From Petaurus breviceps papuanus (Eukaryota; Chordata; Mammalia; Diprotodontia; Petauridae): 64,000 nucleotides of DNA. This document shows, piece after piece, positions 54,243 through 64,000 of this stretch. The stretch is taken from assembly GCA_028583685.1 (NCBI GenBank), contig JAMXIF010000042.1:20263044-20327043 (forward strand), given 5' to 3'. Under the pieces are notes generated by a model, which worked only from the letters and a program-made list of their open reading frames with translations, was not told the DNA's origin and did not search any database. Each line of letters opens with the position of its first letter. Within the stretch, counting starts at the first letter, position 1. The translations under genes and the position numbers were made by a program.

Positions 54243-54274
54243 AAGTAATTTTCAGTATTATCACTCAATCCAAT

Positions 54275-54392
54275 CTAATCCCTCTAGCATTTATTAAATA
54301 CCTTCTATGAATGAGGAACTGGGGAGACAAAGACAAAAGAAAAGAAACCGTCTCTGTCCTCAAGAATTTAAATTATATCTTTAGAGACTTAT
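54275..54392 (-). mobile_element. L2-type LINE, 3' end fragment
   Basis: 'ctctagcatttattaaatac', 'gaggaactggggagacaaag', 'ctctgtcctcaagaatttaa': antisense L2 terminus. Confidence 0.75.
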
Positions 54393-54466
54393 AGACTATT
54401 ATTTTCATAAATAGTTTAGATTATTTTTGCCCCCTCACATTTTCTTCTAAAACTGCAAGTAGTATT

Positions 54467-54620
54467 TTTTTTAAGCAATCTGGGTTAAGTAACTTGCTCA
54501 AGGTTACACTGCCAGTTATTTCTAGGTGTGGTGCTAAGTATGGGAGCCCAGATTTGATCCCCAGGACATCCTTACACATTGGGCCCGTGCTCTTACTTGC
54601 TGAGCCACCTGGCTGCCCCG
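54467..54620 (-). mobile_element. tRNA-derived SINE (dimer-type family), solitary
   Basis: Minus strand: GGGGCAGCCAGGTGGCTCAG head, 'agcaccacacctagaaataa' centre, then 'aacccagattgcttaaaaaa'. It matches the dimer's second arm. ACTGCAAGTAGTATT (54452-54466) and ACTGCAAGCGGTATT (54621-54635) form a target duplication with two mismatches. Confidence 0.93.
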
Positions 54621-54639
54621 ACTGCAAGCGGTATTAAAG

Positions 54640-55585
54640 AAAGGAAATGAAGAAGAAATTGGATCACTAGAATGTTAGTCTAAAATCTGTTTTATAAAAA
54701 ATACTCACTTTTAGTTGTTTGTTTTTTTTATTATTTCCTCAAGCAATCAGTCCTGAAAATAAAGAGAAAAGTACTTCCTTTTTTGTCAAGAAATTATTAT
54801 TTTTTGGAATCATTTGCCACTTTGTTCTTCATGTATTCTACATATCCAAATATGGTGGATAGTTTATATTAAAGTTTGAACACTGAGAAATTTACCCCAA
54901 AGTCTACCAGGACAGACAGTCCACATGACAAAAGTCCCCTAAAGTTGTTGTAAACAATAAGCATGATTGTCTTGCCAAACTCAAGCACCAGGAGCTTGAA
55001 TTCTTGTTATTTACACTACTTGTAAGATAAGATTCACTATCCCACAATGCCCTGGAATTGTGGGCAATATAGAAGCAAGTGTGGCAATTCCCACATTTTG
55101 ACCCATAATCTTTTGCATGCTGGGTACACATGGTATATATATAATCCCTAGATAGTCATTCACTATTCACTTCAGGGTCTTTAATTGTGGTTTTCTTGCA
55201 TTGTCACAGAGAGTCAGGCTTTTATTTCATAAGTGAGCACCCCTCACTGATGTTCCCAAGCCAGACTGATTTGGTAATAGTTAAATAACCTTCTAGCTCT
55301 ACGATTCTTTTCTATAATATTACTGTTTTTGGCAAGTTTCTCTGGTCAGTCCATTAAAACCAAGTAACCTTTTAATTTTCCTTTCTTAGATCATAATGGA
55401 TTGATGAGTACCTCGATAGTCCCCTCCTTTGTCTTCTTCCTGTGGTGTTGCTTTATTCCTCCTTCATTTAAAATGTCAGAGATTAGAATGGGTTGTGCTC
55501 ATCCCTAAATGGCTTCAGCATATTTCTTTCTGAGAGATATGGGCTGGCTATGCTAGATTATAGGATTGAATTACTAATTCAAATT
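54640..55585. other. unassigned DNA
   Basis: Around 54900-55200 the sequence is less AT-rich, with a TATA-like GGTATATATATAATCCC at 55131-55147, and could be an old LTR-like fossil. I cannot assign it. Confidence 0.25.
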
Positions 55586-55587
55586 TA

Positions 55588-55629
55588 TACACACACACAC
55601 ACACATACTCACACACTCACACACACACA
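55588..55629. repeat. (AC)n microsatellite
   Basis: ACACAC units with a few ACTC interruptions. Confidence 0.96.
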
Positions 55630-55639
55630 TAAATATAAC

Positions 55640-58060
55640 CTCAACAACAATGTAAAATGCATTAAAGTTTCAGCTTGGTTGTTCTACCATCTAATTTTCT
55701 TTTTCCTTTTTTAAAATTTTAGATTTAAATACTAGAACTGAAATTCATAATAAGAAAAGAAAAAAATATTATAAACAAATACAGAATAAGAAAAGTAAAT
55801 AAATCATGCACACAGAATGTAAGACAGAATTCAAAATATATAGCAATACATTTCTATTTCAAGAAAGCCTCTATATTAAATACTGTGCCTTGTGTTGAGA
55901 GCTGTCCATCTTATTTTTGCTTGTAGGTTTTCTTTTGTTTTCTGCTGTGCACTTTTTACTTTGTTCTTTTTCCCCCTTCTGCCCCCCCAGTTGCAATTGA
56001 GCATGGATATATATGTATATGTATATATCGATATAGACAGATACTCATATATACATATACATTCATACATAAACATAAACTTTTCCTAACAGATTCTCTT
56101 TCTAATCTTTGTTTTTATGTTTGTGTATATCTCTTATTTCTTATCCCTTCTGACTCCTCTACTTTACTTCTGCCCACTACCTTACCTTCCTATTACTTAC
56201 CCTACCTCCCCCTTCAAGGATCCCTATTTTTTCTAACAATTAAAAGAGGATGCTTTATTTTTTTACCTTGACACTGAAATTATAATTCCCTCTTGCAAGA
56301 AACTCTTCCTTGTAAAGAAGAAAAATAATTAGTTGAAAGCAACCGACAAAAGTAAAGGGTCCAACAACATGTACAACAGTCTACAACCATAGTCCTCACC
56401 TCTTCTGAGAAGAGGGAAGCATGTTTCATAAATATTGGTGACTTTTTGACAAACATTGTCTTTAGTTATAGAATGAAATTGAGTTAGCAAAGTATAGAAA
56501 CATAACCAGACATGGTAAAGAGTCACAAACATGATACATGTAAAAGTCCATATGCATCATATGATCCAATACTTCTATCTGGTCAGTGTGTGTATTTATG
56601 TGAAAATAGGTAACAGATATCTCCACATACACATGTATACATGCACATGCATGTATATTGATAATAATATACCTCTATATAGCTTTCTCTACACACGTGT
56701 GTACCTGCACACACACATGGGTTTGCACACAACGATGCAATTATCAGGTAGGAGCATTGGATCAGATGACCCATATAATCTTTCACATTTATAAAATATC
56801 TGTATCTACCTTCTTATCCATCTATTTATCTATCTATCATCTATTCTGACTTCTACTGAGACATTTGAAAGGATGCTACCTCTCTTCTAACTTTCAAATA
56901 CCTCCTATTTTTTAGCCCTACTCATTTTTAAAATCTTCATTATTGAACTACAAATCTATCTCCCTATGACTTTGACCCATATGCCATGGTTTTACCCAAT
57001 TTGACCTACAATGGCAACATCATAGGAAATCTGTTGCTTACAGTATTTGACTAGCCTCTTATTGAGTTCGAAGGCTTCAGTATCTGGTTATTTTTCTTTG
57101 TTTCTTTTATTTTTTTTTCTTTTTTGGAGTGTAGGAATGAGAGGCTATTGTTAGCTCAGGTAAAAGTGTGCATATTTTCACAAAAGTCATCTGAAATCCA
57201 ATTATCTGTTTGCTGCCTGTGCAGACCCCAGCACTGCACATTCATAATAATTATGTGTTGGATCAGGTTCAGTTTAGATTTTTCAATCAGAGAACAAGCT
57301 GATACTGTTGCTACAATTGCTAGAAAGGTCATGGCTTCAGTGGTTTAGACAGCAGAAAAGCAGAGATGAAAATAGAATCTCCAGAAGGGTTTTGAAAACA
57401 AGATAGGAGGAACGAAACCTGAGGCCAAGCTAGATGTCACAAGGAAGATAGAAGAAAAAATGAGAAAGTCCAAGTTGGGAATTAAGAAATGAATTAAGGT
57501 TTTGAGGTGGGAAAACAGAAGAAGATGAAAGAAGATGTTGCTTTTCTCATTCAGATTGCAAGTGGAGCTCTATGGATAGCCTTCCACATGTTTATGCACC
57601 TCCAAGTAGTATCAATACTATCTGCTTCAGGTTAAAAATCTCTATTGTTGATGGACTAGTGGAACTTTCTATTATCTTTATTGAGTTACAGAAATTGGAA
57701 TGGGGTGGGGGAAGCACTGATGTCAACAAACTCAGAATTCTCTTATCCTTTAGAAACTTAGTAAACAGAGATTTGACAATGTCTATGAACATCCCAATAG
57801 AACAAAAACTAGGATATCTTCTTTCTTATATTGAATTTTGGAGTAGTAATGGTCATTGCACACTCAAAATGGTGGAGAGAAATTAGTGGAGAAGGTAGGT
57901 CTAATGAGAGAGCATATTGCACATTTTCTTACACTTAAAGTATGAAATTCTTGTTAACCTATGTCATTTTTATCATTAAACCAAATCAGTCATGGGGAAA
58001 TTTTGATTTTCGTGAATTGACATGTCTTGTTCTTAAAAAATATATATAGTATATATATAG
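55640..58060. other. unassigned DNA with scattered simple repeats
   Basis: TA/CATA tracts at 56007-56070 and 56620-56720 and an ATCT tract at 56802-56842. 55950-56300 is pyrimidine-rich like an L1 3' UTR antisense but not clear. A 104-codon plus-strand frame at 57572-57886 (MDSLPHVYAPPSSINTICFR...) has no recognisable domain. Confidence 0.35.
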
Positions 58061-58061
58061 T

Positions 58062-59690
58062 ATACATAGATATACTTTTATTTATTTTGTTAAGTATTTC
58101 TCAATTATATATGATATATTTAACAATAATTTTTTTTTAATTTTGAGTTCCAAATTCTCTTTCCCACTGGCCCCACCCCCTTCCTTTGAGAAGTAAAGCA
58201 ATTTGATATCAATTTTAGATATGAAGTCATGCAAAACATATATCCATAATTAGCCACATTACAAAAAAAAAACCACATGGGGCAGCTAGGTGGTGCAGTG
58301 AATAGAGCACCAGCCCTGGAGTCAGGAGGACCTGAGTTCAAATCTAGCCTCAGACAGTTGACACACTGACTAGCCATGTGACCTTGGGCCAGTCATTTAA
58401 CCCCAATTGGCCTCCAAAAAGCAAAAATCAAACAAAAGAAAACACAGGCAACCCCCTCCCCCTGCAACACACACACAAGAAAAAAAAGTAAAAAAAAAAA
58501 AAGAATACTCCAATCCGCATTCAGAGTTCATCAGTTCTCCCTCAAGGTGATTAGAGGTTTTTCATCAAGGGTCCTTTTGATATGTCTTACATCATTGTCT
58601 TTGTCAGAGTAGGTCTTTCACAGGTCTTTCACAGTTGATACTATAAACAATGTTGAAAATGTGTACAATGTTGTCCTTCTACTTACTTCACTTTGCATAA
58701 ATTCATACAAGTCTGCCCAGGCTCTTTTGAAACTATTCTCGTTGTCATTTATTATAAAACAATAGTATTCCATCACAATCATTTGACACAGATTGTTCAT
58801 CTATCCCTCAGTTGATAGGCAATCCCTCAATTCTTTACAACTACAAAAAGAGCTGCTTTAAATATCTTTGTACAAGTGCATCCTTTTCCTTTTCTTTGAT
58901 CTATTTGGGGTGCTAATACTGGTATTGCTAAGTTTAAGAGTATGCACAGTTTTCTAGTCCTTTGGGGTAGTTCAGAATTTGGACTACTTCACAACTCCAC
59001 CAGCACTGAATTAGTGTCTCAGTTTTTCCACGTCCCCTCTAGCATTTGTGATTTTCCTTTATGTCCTGTTAGTCAATATGGTAGGTGTGAGGTGGTATCT
59101 CAGAGTTGTTTTAAATTGCATGTCTTTAATCAGTAGTCATTTAGAGCATTTTTAATGTGATTTTTGAAAACTTTGATTTAGTTCTCTGAAAACTGCCTAT
59201 TCATATCCTTTTAGCATTTATCAACTGGAGAATGGCTCTTATTTTGATAAATTTGTCTCACTTCCCTATTTATTCGAGAAATTAACCTTTTCAGATATAT
59301 TTGCTATAAACTTTTTCTCACTTTTTAATTTACTTTCTAACTTTGACCACAGTTATATTTGTGGAAAAGCTTTTTAATTTCATGTAATTAAAATGATCTA
59401 TTTTACTTCCTGTGGTGCTATCTTTTTTTTGTTGTTATAAACTCTTCCCTTACCCATAGATCTGATAGCTACATTTTCCCATGGTCCCCTAATTCATTTA
59501 TGATGTTACCATTTAGGTCTAAATCATCAACTCTTGACTTTATCTTGGTCTACACTGTGAGATGTTAGTCTATGCCTAGTTTCTGCCAAACTGCTTCTCA
59601 ATTTTCTAAGAAATTTTTGTCAGATGGTGAGTTCTTAACCCAAAAGTTTGAATCTTTTGATTTAGGAGTTATTTACTAGTGTGTAATATG
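58062..59690 (-). mobile_element. L1 LINE, 3' UTR and ORF2 C-terminus, about 1.6 kb, interrupted by a SINE
   Basis: The best L1 of the window. On the plus strand in antisense: 3' UTR 'ttttgagttccaaattctct' near 58141, TATGAAGTCATGCAAAACAT near 58219, then ORF2 'cagtagtcatttagagcatt'-type blocks: 'tattccatcacaatcatttg' near 58769, CAAAAAGAGCTGCTTTAAAT near 58844, 'ggtgtgaggtggtatctcag' near 59083, 'gcctagtttctgccaaactg' near 59574. Both 5' truncation and decay make it inactive. Confidence 0.9.
58279..58432 (+). mobile_element. tRNA-derived SINE, standard marsupial type, inside L1
   Basis: GGGGCAGCTAGGTGGTGCAG, 'gtcaggaggacctgagttca' (box B GAGTTCAAATCTAG), 'cagtcatttaaccccaattg', A-rich tail. 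It interrupts the L1 3' UTR, so it is younger than that L1. Confidence 0.95.
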
Positions 59691-59699
59691 TACCATGTT

Positions 59700-60240
59700 T
59701 AATTCTTATGCTAGAATTTGTTATAGAAATTAAATTCTAAGTTAGAAGTCACCTAGTCCAACTACTGCATATTGTTATTTCTATATGCGACGCTATTAGC
59801 TGGCATAGATGTTGCTGTATCAGTTTTGTCTTCCTGATTATTTTAATGCCCTCAGAAAGAAGAATAAAATATTTGTCCACTTTGCCCTTTCCCTTCCCAT
59901 GATGCTTAATTCACTGCAGCACATAGCCTAATCACAGAAAAATGCTCATTGGATTAATAAAAGCAAAATGAGAAGCAATGGTATGGAAAGCTAAAAATGG
60001 CGTTACTTGTTGCGTCATTGTTAGACATTACTGCAGTAGCCCAGTTTTATTAAGTAAAGTGAATACAGCATTGGGATAACCATATAATACTATGTCAGCC
60101 TTGTGAAGAACAGTCACCCTGTTCAGCCTCTAAAAATTCACTTTCCTAGGATTTTAAAAAAAAGCTAGACTATTAAGGGAGTCATAGAGCAATGATATTA
60201 GGATTATTTATATTTAAATGTTTACTGAATATACAGAAAA
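59700..60240. other. non-repeat DNA, possible conserved noncoding stretch
   Basis: 59870-60060 has ordinary complexity and motif-like words ('gctaaaaatggcgttacttg', GTTGCGTCATTGTTAG, a CRE/AP-1-like TGCGTCA at about 60012). No gene. Confidence 0.3.
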
Positions 60241-60244
60241 GCAG

Positions 60245-60400
60245 GAGAATGGAGCAGAATCTGGGCTTTAGAATCAGGAAGGTCTTTATTCAAATCTGGC
60301 CACTGACAATGGGCAAGTCCCCATCTGAGATCTGCCATAGGCAGAATTCTAAGTTGGACAAAATCACAGGCTTTCACTTCCTGGCTATAATCCTATGTGG
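60245..60400 (+). mobile_element. MAR1-like CORE-SINE, diverged
   Basis: 'gctttagaatcaggaaggtc', TTTATTCAAATCTGGCCACT, 'aatgggcaagtccccatctg', 'gccataggcagaattctaag': order as in the 53.2-kb copy. Confidence 0.5.
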
Positions 60401-60419
60401 TACAACAACCCCTTCTTGA

Positions 60420-61290
60420 GATACTTTTTGTCGTCCAGTAAGAGTGTTAGATTAGGACAATTGTGAGTTGTTGCTATTTCTTGGCTGGAATTGTTCACAG
60501 ATTTCACACAAGGAAGTTTTTTGAAGGATGTTCATAAGTTGGAGAAATTGTTCTTGGCTGATGAAGGAAGATTTGGATGCAGTACTACTTTGATTTTTGA
60601 GAAAAAATTCAGTGGAAGGAGGGGAGTGGAAACCAACTGTATGTAGGTTAGTCTAACCACAGGTGCAGTGGTACTTAAAGGAGGGATGAATCATCCCCTA
60701 GTTGGTTAAGCCCAGGCACTTGGAAAAGAGGGCACCAGTCACAGGAATTGGTATAGGTGATGCAGGAATTTCCCCTCATTGTATAGCATCATGGGCTAGT
60801 GGTTGCCACATGGAGAAAGCTCTACCACTAAACCTTATTGTTAACATTAAGGGCGAAGGCTCCAGATGTTCCCAGGTAATTATATTCTTGTTTGTGTCTC
60901 ATAATGTTTCGCCAGGGCTGAGCTGATTTGGGCAGCATTGGGCTGAGCTGAGGAATTACTTTCCTAAGTCAAGGTAAGATAGTAGGAAATTAGGAGTGGT
61001 TGGTCAGACATCTGTGAGCAGCTGTGATGGTGATGATGAGGAAGAAGAGAAAAAGGAGGAGGAGAACAAGAACATTTAATAATGCAGAACAAGTGTGTTT
61101 AGCAGTATTTAAGCTAAACTCCACTCTCCCACAGTACCCACAAAATGTAGTTTATAATCTCATTAAGTATATAATTGTGTTCAAATGAAACCATTCCTCC
61201 AAACTCCTTAACCAGAGTACTGTCAATTGAGTAGTAAAAATGTGAAACTTATCAAATAGGATTTATGGAATACCAGATATTTTACCTTTC
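60420..61290. other. unassigned DNA
   Basis: A GGA-rich tract lies near 61035-61065. A moderately complex stretch at 60600-60970 is unidentified. Confidence 0.3.
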
Positions 61291-61295
61291 AACTC

Positions 61296-61530
61296 TGTTG
61301 TTTTTCACTCATGTTCAACTCTTTGTTACCCCATTTAGAGTTTTCTTGGCAGAGATACTAGAGTGGTTTGCCATTTCCTTCTCTAGCTTATTTTACAGAT
61401 GATGAAAATGAAGCAAACAGGATTAAGTGACTTGCCCAGGGTCACACAGCTACTAGGTGTCTAAGACCAAATTAGAATCCAGGTCTTCCTGACTCCAGGT
61501 CTAGCATTCTATCTGCTGTGCTAGCTCTAT
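61296..61530 (-). mobile_element. tRNA-RTE SINE, full length
   Basis: Plus strand: BovB-like tail antisense 'tgttgtttttcactcatgtt', CAACTCTTTGTTACCCCATT, 'gttttcttggcagagatact', 'tagagtggtttgccatttcc'; then 'gacttgcccagggtcacaca', 'ccaggtcttcctgactccag', 'tctgctgtgctagctct' (head). Confidence 0.92.
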
Positions 61531-61700
61531 ACATAGTCATATCTGAAAACTTTTAGGCTTACATTTACTGTACTTGAAGTCATTTATCTCAAGAACATGG
61601 TATTAAAGAAAACATACCATCAAAACTAGTCTCTTGACTGGTTTCATTTCCTTTTCTCACAGTATAGCTTATGTGCTTCTTTTGGTCATATCAATTGAGA

Positions 61701-61870
61701 GGGGGTGGCTAGGTGGCACAGTGACTATAGCACTGGCCCTCAAGACAGGAGGACCTGAGTTCAAATTTGACCTCAGACATTTAAAAATCAGCCTTGTGAC
61801 CTTGGGCAAGTCACTTAACCCTAAATACCCTGCCTTCCCCCCTCCAAAAATAAAGTAATAATAATAAAAT
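61701..61870 (+). mobile_element. tRNA-derived SINE, standard marsupial type
   Basis: GGGGGTGGCTAGGTGGCACA, 'acaggaggacctgagttcaa', 'gaccttgggcaagtcactta', then an (AATA)n-rich tail. Confidence 0.94.
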
Positions 61871-62350
61871 AAAACATTTGAGCAAGATGGAAAGGAGAAA
61901 AGGTGGTGAATGTGGCCCAGCCCTTTTTCTATAGTCCCTGTAATCATCTCTGCCTCTGTCACTTTGCACCTTTTCCCTTTTATTGAGGGAACTCAAAGTT
62001 TCTGAGTGGCTTGCTTCTATAGTGTTCTCTCTTGTGAGCTGTTCATAAACCACACTCACTGCAATATCATGTTTAATCCTTAGGTGCAGAATGTCCACAA
62101 GGTACAGTTAAGTTATGTGTGTAGCAAGGGAAAAGAACACTTGTTATTATAACAATAGAACTTTTACATGGCACATCGTGGTCATAAAAAGATGCTTGCT
62201 TCAGAGCTCTCAGTTTTTCAGATAGCACTAAAGAGAGGACACTGGACTTCTCCAAGACGACCCATTTAGTATGTCAAAGAACTGTGATTTAAACTGCCAT
62301 TTTCTGGTTGGAGATTGATTAGATGCTCTTCTCACTTCATCAAGGCTAAC
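61871..62350. other. unassigned DNA
   Basis: No gene or recognised repeat. Confidence 0.35.
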
Positions 62351-62354
62351 TAAC

Positions 62355-62450
62355 ATTCATTCCCCCTCTGGATCTTCACAAGAAACCTGTTTGGTAAGAT
62401 AAGTATTATTAACTTAGATGGATAAACTGAGGCTCAGAGAGAATGCCAAT
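62355..62450 (-). mobile_element. MIR fragment
   Basis: 'agataagtattattaactta', 'gataaactgaggctcagaga': antisense MIR core. Confidence 0.7.
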
Positions 62451-62459
62451 TAGTGCTAG

Positions 62460-63730
62460 TCAAACTACTAGTACTAGTACTATAGTATCTTGACTATCAT
62501 GCAAGTATTCTTTCTTTCATACCACACCTTTCAGACCTAGAGCAATCTGAGAAAAGCCAGATTTGTAGTTCCTTAGCTTGTTTGTTGGGTACAGAATAAG
62601 TCTTAATTACATAATGACCATGAGACAATACAGAATGGAAACATAGATATTATTTTATCCCTTATTGCCTTTTCCCCCTTTTGCCTTTAGCAGGTCAGTA
62701 TATTGTGTAGATATATTACAAACAGATATTGGGATGGCCAAGTTTAGGTTTTAAAAGAATATAGATAAGACCTCACACGAAACATACCCAATCACAGGAT
62801 TTATTTGATGATCCATACTAACTACTTAGTTGTAATCCCTCCTACAGAGTGAGTACAAGGAGACATACATGTGTATCTGTCTTGCTGGGTTTCCTATCTT
62901 TGTTTGGCCCAAGGTAGTAAGTAAGCCTGCATACTTCAGTGCTTCCATAAAGTGGGCTTCCTGACCCAGGAAATGGTCCCAATCATTAGCTAGGGTTTAA
63001 TGCTATTTTATACTGAGTTAGACAAAGAGGACTTGGGACTCTTCCAAATACACCAATCTTGAGTGGGTCAAATAAGGTCATGATACAGGGGTTGGCACAG
63101 CTCAGTTGAAATCAGAAGCTGCACTCATGGATATTCATCAGTCACTCTATCTTTATTTATATACACTTCTTTCCCCTCTGAGTGAATGAAATGCCTATTA
63201 AATGGCATCATTAGATGCAGAATAAGGGAGGTATCTTTCTCAAATTCTTGAATTTTGCTATTTCTGTCTAGTCTTTCTAAATCAGAATTTTAAAAGGCAG
63301 TTTTCTTACCTGTCTTTGGGAAAGCAAAAGTAATTTGCTGATCAAAAGAAAGTCCTTGGGCTTTTGGGACAAAGTATGTTTTCAAAGGGATGGAGTACTT
63401 ATTCCTTAAAACAAGGAACATCTGGTCTGAGAGAAAAATATAATGATAAATGATGCCATCCTGGTGAGCCAAATGTTATAAATTATGTGTGTGTCTGTTT
63501 TCAAAGATAAAATAGCAACCTATGGGTATGTTCCACTGGGATTTGGAGGGGGGGATTGTTCACGCTGGAATGAGCTGTTATTTCCTTGAAAAATCAACTT
63601 GTTCTGGGCAATCTTTATAAAATCTTAGAGATCCCTTCATGTCTCTTACTCTATGATTCTATAATGAAATAAGACATTCAGACCTCCCTTAAAAATGTTC
63701 TTATCCTGTGGCTGGAAAGGAAGACAACAG
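62460..63730. other. unassigned DNA
   Basis: No gene or recognised repeat. Frames are at most 60 codons. Confidence 0.35.
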
Positions 63731-63734
63731 GGCA

Positions 63735-63980
63735 TTTATTAAACTGTGCTACGTTTTTATTATAACATTTAACAATGTTATCTCATTTGATCCTTACAAC
63801 AACCCTGGGAGAAAAGAGCTATTATCCTAACTTTATAGATGAGGAAACTACGGCAAATAGAGGTTAAGTGAGTTGTTCAGAATTTCAAAGCTACCAAATG
63901 TCTGAAGCTAATTTTGAACCCACGTCATCCAGACTCCAGGGCCAGCATTCTATTCACTGTGCCATCAAGCTACCTCCCTG
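63735..63980 (-). mobile_element. MIR/CORE-SINE, full length
   Basis: Plus strand: 'atctcatttgatccttacaa', 'caaccctgggagaaaagagc', 'tttatagatgaggaaactac', 'agaggttaagtgagttgttc', 'tttgaacccacgtcatccag', 'ttctattcactgtgccatca': complete antisense order. Confidence 0.88.
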
Positions 63981-64000
63981 GGCTAGATGGATTTCCAAAG

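Noticed and set aside
57572-57886. 104-codon frame (MDSLPHVYAPPSSI...)
   Set aside because: No recognised domain, no supporting context; length is compatible with chance in a 64-kb AT-rich window.
58279-58355. tRNA-like head with box A and box B
   Set aside because: Part of a SINE (same head at many sites); no complete cloverleaf, so not a tRNA gene.

Overview
This is nuclear DNA from a mammal, and the repeats point to a marsupial. It is AT-rich and holds dozens of tRNA-derived SINE copies ending in a common CAATTGGGGTTAAG-type tail, SINEs with a BovB/RTE-like tail, MIR/CORE-SINEs, many CR1/L2-clade LINE copies with readable reverse-transcriptase motifs, marsupial-style L1 pieces and an internally deleted Tigger1. 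Family names come from remembered consensus sequences, not from a database search; the marsupial assignment is strong, the species is not determined.

I find no host protein-coding gene, rRNA or tRNA gene. The open frames are short. The longer ones are explained by repeats: a GRKE-type peptide from a GGAA/CTTC array at 15.4-15.9 kb, a SINE read antisense at 36.2-36.7 kb, LINE-2 reverse-transcriptase remnants at 1.2, 33.9 and 46.5 kb, and a Tigger transposase remnant at 29 kb. The window is intergenic or deep inside an intron.

Layout. 0-3.4 kb: L2 fragments, then two stacked SINEs. 5-8.5 kb: an old L1, a probable solo LTR fossil and a dimeric SINE. 10.5-11.7 kb: a long antisense L2. 13-16.8 kb: MIR, CR1/L3, L1, a pyrimidine array with a 100-base N gap, flanked by two RTE-like 3' ends. 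19-21.7 kb: L1 and SINE nests, including a SINE inside an L1 inside an older SINE. 22.7-29.5 kb: L1, L2, L3, a palindromic hAT mini-element, a mariner-type mini-element and the Tigger1 inside an L2. 30-40 kb: L2, MIR and SINE copies among unassigned DNA. 41.4-43.9 kb: an unknown sequence with a 156-bp inverted duplicate 1.6 kb away that lies inside a SINE with its own 11-bp target duplication. 44-64 kb: L2, MIR, a hAT-like element, a second dimeric SINE, tRNA-RTE SINEs and a 1.6-kb L1 carrying a SINE.

The strongest points for follow-up are the dimeric SINE (two independent loci, same junction, one target duplication around the whole dimer), the 156-bp inverted duplicate with target duplication, the datable nests at 20-21.7 kb and 28.4-29.5 kb, and several non-repeat stretches that read like candidate conserved noncoding elements.
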